Source: Epsilonproteobacteria bacterium 4484_65
GTDB taxonomy: Bacteria; Campylobacterota; Campylobacteria; Campylobacterales; Sulfurovaceae
DNA: 9,142 nt
Assembly: GCA_002085305.1 (NCBI GenBank)
Contig: NATJ01000037.1
Location: 1-9,142 of the forward strand
Reading direction: 5' to 3'
Part shown: positions 6,510 to 9,142 of the stretch, in pieces
Layout of the letters: every line of letters begins with the position of its first letter
Position numbering within the stretch: the first letter of the stretch is position 1
Made by a program: the position numbers and the translations under genes
Notes under the pieces: model-generated
Told to the model about the DNA's origin: nothing
Seen by the model: the letters and a program-made list of their open reading frames with translations, nothing else
The model's database searches: none

Positions 6510-7502
6510 ATGACAGATGAATTTTATATGCAACTCGCCCTCGACAAAGCCTGGGAGTACCAAGGCTTAACTTATCCAAACCCTGCAGTGGGTGCGGTAG
6601 TCACTTTAAATGGTAAAATTTTAGCACTAGAGGCACACCAAAAAGCAGGTACTTCACATGCTGAGGTATTGGCTTTACTCTCAGCCTATGAAACACTATC
6701 AAATACTCATATAGATTTTGATTCTAAAGATGCTCAAAAAGCCCATACTTTTCTTTTGTCACTCCCCAAAGATTTTTTTAGCCAATGCAGCATCTATGTA
6801 ACACTTGAGCCCTGCTCTCATAAAGGAAAAACTCCCTCCTGTGCTTCACTTTTGCAATCATTGAATCTCTTAAAAGTTGTGATAGGCATTAAAGACCCTA
6901 TAGAGGGGCATAATAGAGGTATGGAAAAGTTAGAACATGCAAGTGTAGGTATATTGGAAGAGAAATGTCAAGCCTTGCTCGAGCCTTTTATGATATGGCA
7001 AAAGAGAGCTTTTGTACTTTTTAAACTTGCGCAGACTTCCAATGGGCGTATAGGAGGAGGATATCTCAGCTCTAAAGCCTCTTTGACACATGTGCATAAG
7101 TTGCGAGATGCATGTACAGTATTACTCATAGGTGGGAATACTGTACGAGAAGATAGACCGACGTTGGACTGTAGATTTACAGAGGGTAAAGCACCTAATG
7201 TAAAGATATACTCAAAACAGGATGATTTTGATAGAGATATACCACTCTTCTCTATAGACAATAGAGAAGTAAATATAGGTAATAACCTAGACTTCCTCTC
7301 TAAACCTTCATTCGTTATGGTAGAAGGCGGAGAAGGGATGTTGAATGCACTGGGTGAGAAGATAGATTGGATGCTTATTTACCAAACCCCTAAGCTCTCT
7401 ACCAACAATTTAACCTATAATACTACAATGAATTTACAGTTTCTGCATCAAGCTAAAAAAGATGTGGATCTAATGATATGGAGCAGACAAATTGGGCATT
7501 GA
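6510..7502 (+). CDS. ribD: bifunctional riboflavin biosynthesis deaminase/reductase RibD
   Basis: RibD carries out two cytoplasmic steps of riboflavin synthesis: deamination of the pyrimidine made by GTP cyclohydrolase II, then NADPH-dependent reduction of the ribosyl side chain. In the 330-residue product the N-terminal cytidine-deaminase-like domain has PNPAVGAVV (23-31), HAE (50-52, zinc ligand H50 and proton shuttle E52) and EPCSHKGKTPSC (100-111, zinc ligands C102 and C111). The reductase domain begins near residue 168 with FKLAQTSNGRIGGG and contains LLIGGNTVREDRPTLDCR and the late FVMVEGGEGMLNAL. The length is slightly under the usual 350-370, mostly in the reductase half, as in other small Campylobacterota versions. 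The ATG has a nearly ideal ribosome binding site, AAAGGAGGAG, five bases upstream. The end overlaps menG by 11 bases. Confidence 0.95.
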   Translation: MTDEFYMQLALDKAWEYQGLTYPNPAVGAVVTLNGKILALEAHQKAGTSHAEVLALLSAYETLSNTHIDFDSKDAQKAHTFLLSLPKDFFSQCSIYVTLEPCSHKGKTPSCASLLQSLNLLKVVIGIKDPIEGHNRGMEKLEHASVGILEEKCQALLEPFMIWQKRAFVLFKLAQTSNGRIGGGYLSSKASLTHVHKLRDACTVLLIGGNTVREDRPTLDCRFTEGKAPNVKIYSKQDDFDRDIPLFSIDNREVNIGNNLDFLSKPSFVMVEGGEGMLNALGEKIDWMLIYQTPKLSTNNLTYNTTMNLQFLHQAKKDVDLMIWSRQIGH

Positions 7503-8022
7503 AAAATTAACAGACAAGCAAGATAAGCAAGACAAAATAGTAGGAATGTTTGATGATATTGCATCAACCTATGATCTGGCAAATAGGGTATTGAGCTTTG
7601 GTATAGATATACAATGGCGTAAAAAAGGTTGTGATAAAGCATTTGAGATATTAGGGATATTAGGTCAAAAAGAGTTGGCACAGGTTACAGATGTGGCTAC
7701 AGGAACTGGTGATCTGCTTATTTACTGGAAAGAACAAGCCCAAAAAAACGGTGTCAGTATTCAGAAATATGTTGGAGTTGATCCCTCGGTGGGGATGCTT
7801 GAAGTAGCTAAAAAGAAAGTAGATTTGAAAAAAGTGTTACCAAAAATAGGTGGATTTATCTCTAAAAATTATGAAGCATATCAGTATCTTCCAGAGTCTA
7901 TTGAAGAATTCCTAACAACTGAGATGTTGGCACAAGAGTTGGAAGAGGCAGGATTTGAGATGAAATATACCAAATCTTTCTCAATGGGAATTTCAACTCT
8001 TTTGGTTGCTCAAAAGAAATAA
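7492..8022 (+). CDS. menG: MenG/UbiE methyltransferase with internal in-frame deletion
   Basis: UbiE/MenG is the SAM-dependent methyltransferase that converts demethylmenaquinone to menaquinone. The N-terminal signature YDLANRVLSFGIDIQWRK (27-44) is present. So is SAM motif I, VTDVATGTGD (65-74), and motif II, VGVDPSVGMLEVAKKK (94-109). The C-terminal family segment KKVLPKIGGFISKNYEAYQYLPESIEEF follows at once from residue 113. In normal proteins of about 235-245 residues these parts are separated by some 65 residues that hold SFGIRNV and the second signature, RVLKPGG. That middle is absent here and the join near 7816-7830 stays in frame, giving 176 residues. The SAM-binding fold should be broken, so activity is doubtful. 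The TTG start overlaps ribD and is supported by GGAG at 7480-7483. It may be a pseudogene or an assembly artefact. Confidence 0.85.
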   Translation: MGIEKLTDKQDKQDKIVGMFDDIASTYDLANRVLSFGIDIQWRKKGCDKAFEILGILGQKELAQVTDVATGTGDLLIYWKEQAQKNGVSIQKYVGVDPSVGMLEVAKKKVDLKKVLPKIGGFISKNYEAYQYLPESIEEFLTTEMLAQELEEAGFEMKYTKSFSMGISTLLVAQKK

Positions 8023-8119
8023 TGTAGGGTGCGTTTGCCAACGCACCAAAATATAATAAACAGAAGGTGCATTAGTACCCCAAGGATATCTCCTACGGGC
8101 ACTACCCGTGCACCCTACA
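8023..8119 (+). repeat. REPIN/MITE-like palindromic element with 10-bp terminal inverted repeats
   Basis: The element begins right after the menG stop and ends just before the xseA ribosome binding site. TGTAGGGTGC at 8023-8032 is the exact reverse complement of GCACCCTACA at 8110-8119. At the left end GTAG (8024-8027) is followed by a perfect 8-bp hairpin, GGTGCGTT/AACGCACC (8028-8047, loop TGCC). At the right end, on the opposite strand, GTAG is followed by a hairpin over 8097-8114 with one bulged base. A third hairpin, GGTGC/GTACC, lies at 8066-8079. GTAG next to a hairpin is the mark of REP sequences mobilised by RAYT (TnpA-REP) proteins, and two REPs in inverted orientation form a REPIN. 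No transposase is in the window. Copies elsewhere in the genome would be needed to prove mobility. Confidence 0.7.
8052..8057 (+). promoter_or_regulatory. possible -10 box inside the repeat element, upstream of xseA
   Basis: A perfect TATAAT lies at 8052-8057 in the only AT-rich stretch of the element. Transcription would start near 8064, about 65 bases before the xseA ATG. No -35 box or T-rich upstream region is seen, so the support is weak. Confidence 0.3.
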
Positions 8120-8128
8120 AGGAAAAAT

Positions 8129-8704
8129 ATGTCTCAAATGATGAGTGTAAGTTCCCTAAATACTAAAATAAAATCACTTCTTGAAGCTACATTTATGCAT
8201 ATCCTTGTTGAGGGTGAAGTGGCTTCAGTAACCTATCATACTTCCGGACATGTTTATTTTTCTGTTAAAGATAAAGAGAGTAGTATCAAGTGTGTTATGT
8301 GGCGTTCAGCAGTTTCTAAATTAAAGTTTCGTATTGAAAAAGGGATGCATATTGTCATAGAGGGTTCTGTAGGGGTTTATACTCCCAGAGGTGAATATCA
8401 GTTTTATGCTGTACATGTTGAACCTTATGGTAAAGGTGCATTAGCTTTAGCATATGAGCAACTGAAAGAACGACTCAAAGCAAAAGGCTATTTTGATGCA
8501 CATCGAAAAAAAACCATTCCCAAACATATTAAGAAAATTGCATTAGTAACAGCCAAAGAGAGTGCTGCTCTTCATGATATGCTTAAGGTCATAGAGAAGC
8601 GTTGGCCACTGCTGGAAGTAACTATTGTTGATACGTTAGTGCAGGGAGAACAGGCATCTTCTTCCAGACAGTCAAGAGATACTCTATACATTAGGAGAGT
8701 ATGA
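8129..8704 (+). CDS. xseA: exodeoxyribonuclease VII large subunit, N-terminal fragment (broken gene)
   Basis: XseA is the catalytic subunit of exonuclease VII, which degrades single-stranded DNA. This 191-residue fragment holds the OB-fold domain (about residues 1-100: SSLNTKIKSLLEATFMHILVEGEVASV, SGHVYFSVKD, YTPRGEYQFYAV). The start of the nuclease domain follows, with IALVTAKESAALHDML (137-152) and VTIVDTLVQGEQAS. After about residue 178 the match stops; the next dozen residues are a wrong-frame reading that ends at TGA 8702-8704. The C-terminal half continues in another frame from about 8661. ATG 8129 is chosen because AAGGA at 8119-8123 is correctly spaced and the protein then starts as in homologues; an upstream GTG at 8108 is inside the repeat element. 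The catalytic core is missing, so the fragment should be inactive. Confidence 0.88.
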   Translation: MSQMMSVSSLNTKIKSLLEATFMHILVEGEVASVTYHTSGHVYFSVKDKESSIKCVMWRSAVSKLKFRIEKGMHIVIEGSVGVYTPRGEYQFYAVHVEPYGKGALALAYEQLKERLKAKGYFDAHRKKTIPKHIKKIALVTAKESAALHDMLKVIEKRWPLLEVTIVDTLVQGEQASSSRQSRDTLYIRRV

Positions 8705-9142
8705 AGAACGTTTTAGACATAGCATACAGCAAAAGTTGCATCAGACTCTACAACAGTTAAAGCATGTAGAAGAGATGCTTTTGAGGTCCTCTCCTTCACG
8801 TCAACTCAAAGAATCACAAGTAGAGTTTAAACGTCTTGAAGAGGAATTTGGACGGGTAATACAATACAAAATAGAACGTTTCTCCTCCTATTTACCTGAA
8901 GTTCAAAAGAGTTTTACTCAAAATATATATTTTATGTTACAGCAAAAAGAACAACATTTAGAGTATCTTATAAAAAAAATGAAGATGAGTGATCCACAAC
9001 TTCAATGCCGTAAAGGATGGGCACAAGTTTCACAGGCCGGGCAGCCCATCGAACTTGATATTTTGGAAGTAGATCAGAAATTTGTACTTGAAGATGCCTC
9101 TGTGAAAATTGAAGCTGTATGTCTGAGTAAAAAAGCATATTC
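8661..9142 (+). pseudogene. xseA: exodeoxyribonuclease VII large subunit, C-terminal part in shifted frame, runs off the window
   Basis: From 8661 a frame different from that of the N-terminal fragment reads LPDSQEILYTLGEYEERF, then QQKLHQTLQQLKHVEEMLL and a long Lys/Glu/Gln-rich segment. This is the coiled-coil region of XseA, which binds several XseB subunits. It stays open to base 9142, with the late segment VSQAGQPIELDILEVDQKF resembling the C-terminal strand region. In intact XseA, LPD lies just after RAPTPSAAM. So the roughly 75-80 residues expected between GEQAS and LPD are gone, including GRGGGSxEDL, SAVGHExD and DxRAPTPS. The loss is not a multiple of three, hence the frame change. 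No ribosome binding site or start codon is evident at the join, so separate translation is unlikely. Confidence 0.85.

Noticed and set aside
7448..7681. Minus-strand open frame across the ribD-menG junction
   Set aside because: Antisense to two recognised genes; Leu-rich sequence without a start signal or family.
8023..8119. CRISPR repeat or rho-independent terminator for menG
   Set aside because: There are no regularly spaced identical direct repeats, and the left hairpin is not followed by a T-run. The paired GTAG ends and terminal inverted repeats fit a REPIN better.
8108..8128. GTG start for xseA at 8108
   Set aside because: It lies within the right arm of the palindromic element and has no ribosome binding site; ATG 8129 has AAGGA at the right distance.

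Overview
The window is a compact, AT-rich chromosomal segment in which every gene lies on the + strand. Gene order is M23 peptidase - lpxC - tsaB-like - thrB - ylxR - infB - rbfA - rimP - ribD - menG - xseA. From memory, the lpxC / small hypothetical / thrB / ylxR / infB / rbfA / rimP order matches the Campylobacter and Helicobacter core cluster (in reverse in H. pylori). Together with the protein styles and the T-rich sequence ahead of a TATAAT box, this points to Campylobacterota, probably a Sulfurovum- or Sulfurimonas-like organism. The genus is an inference; no database was searched.

Left part (1-2598): the tail of an M23 peptidase is followed by a gap with a recognisable promoter. Next comes a tight unit of lpxC (lipid A synthesis), a short TsaB-like gene (tRNA t6A modification) and thrB (homoserine kinase). 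The unit ends in a hairpin plus T-tract that reads as an intrinsic terminator.

Middle part (2599-6402): a very good -10 box lies only six bases before the ylxR start codon. It begins a translation unit, ylxR-infB-rbfA-rimP, in which each gene overlaps the next. The products act in RNase P modulation, translation initiation and 30S subunit maturation.

Right part (6403-9142): a 107-base gap with strong hairpins precedes ribD (riboflavin synthesis), which overlaps menG (menaquinone methyltransferase). menG and the next gene, xseA (exonuclease VII large subunit), both appear to have lost their central catalytic segment. In menG the loss keeps the frame; in xseA it shifts the frame. Between them lies a 97-base repeat-like element with 10-bp terminal inverted repeats and GTAG-plus-hairpin ends, which looks like a REPIN or small MITE. 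The double internal deletion around this element is the most unusual signal in the window, but an assembly fault must be excluded first. I found no tRNA, rRNA, CRISPR array, transposase or defence genes.
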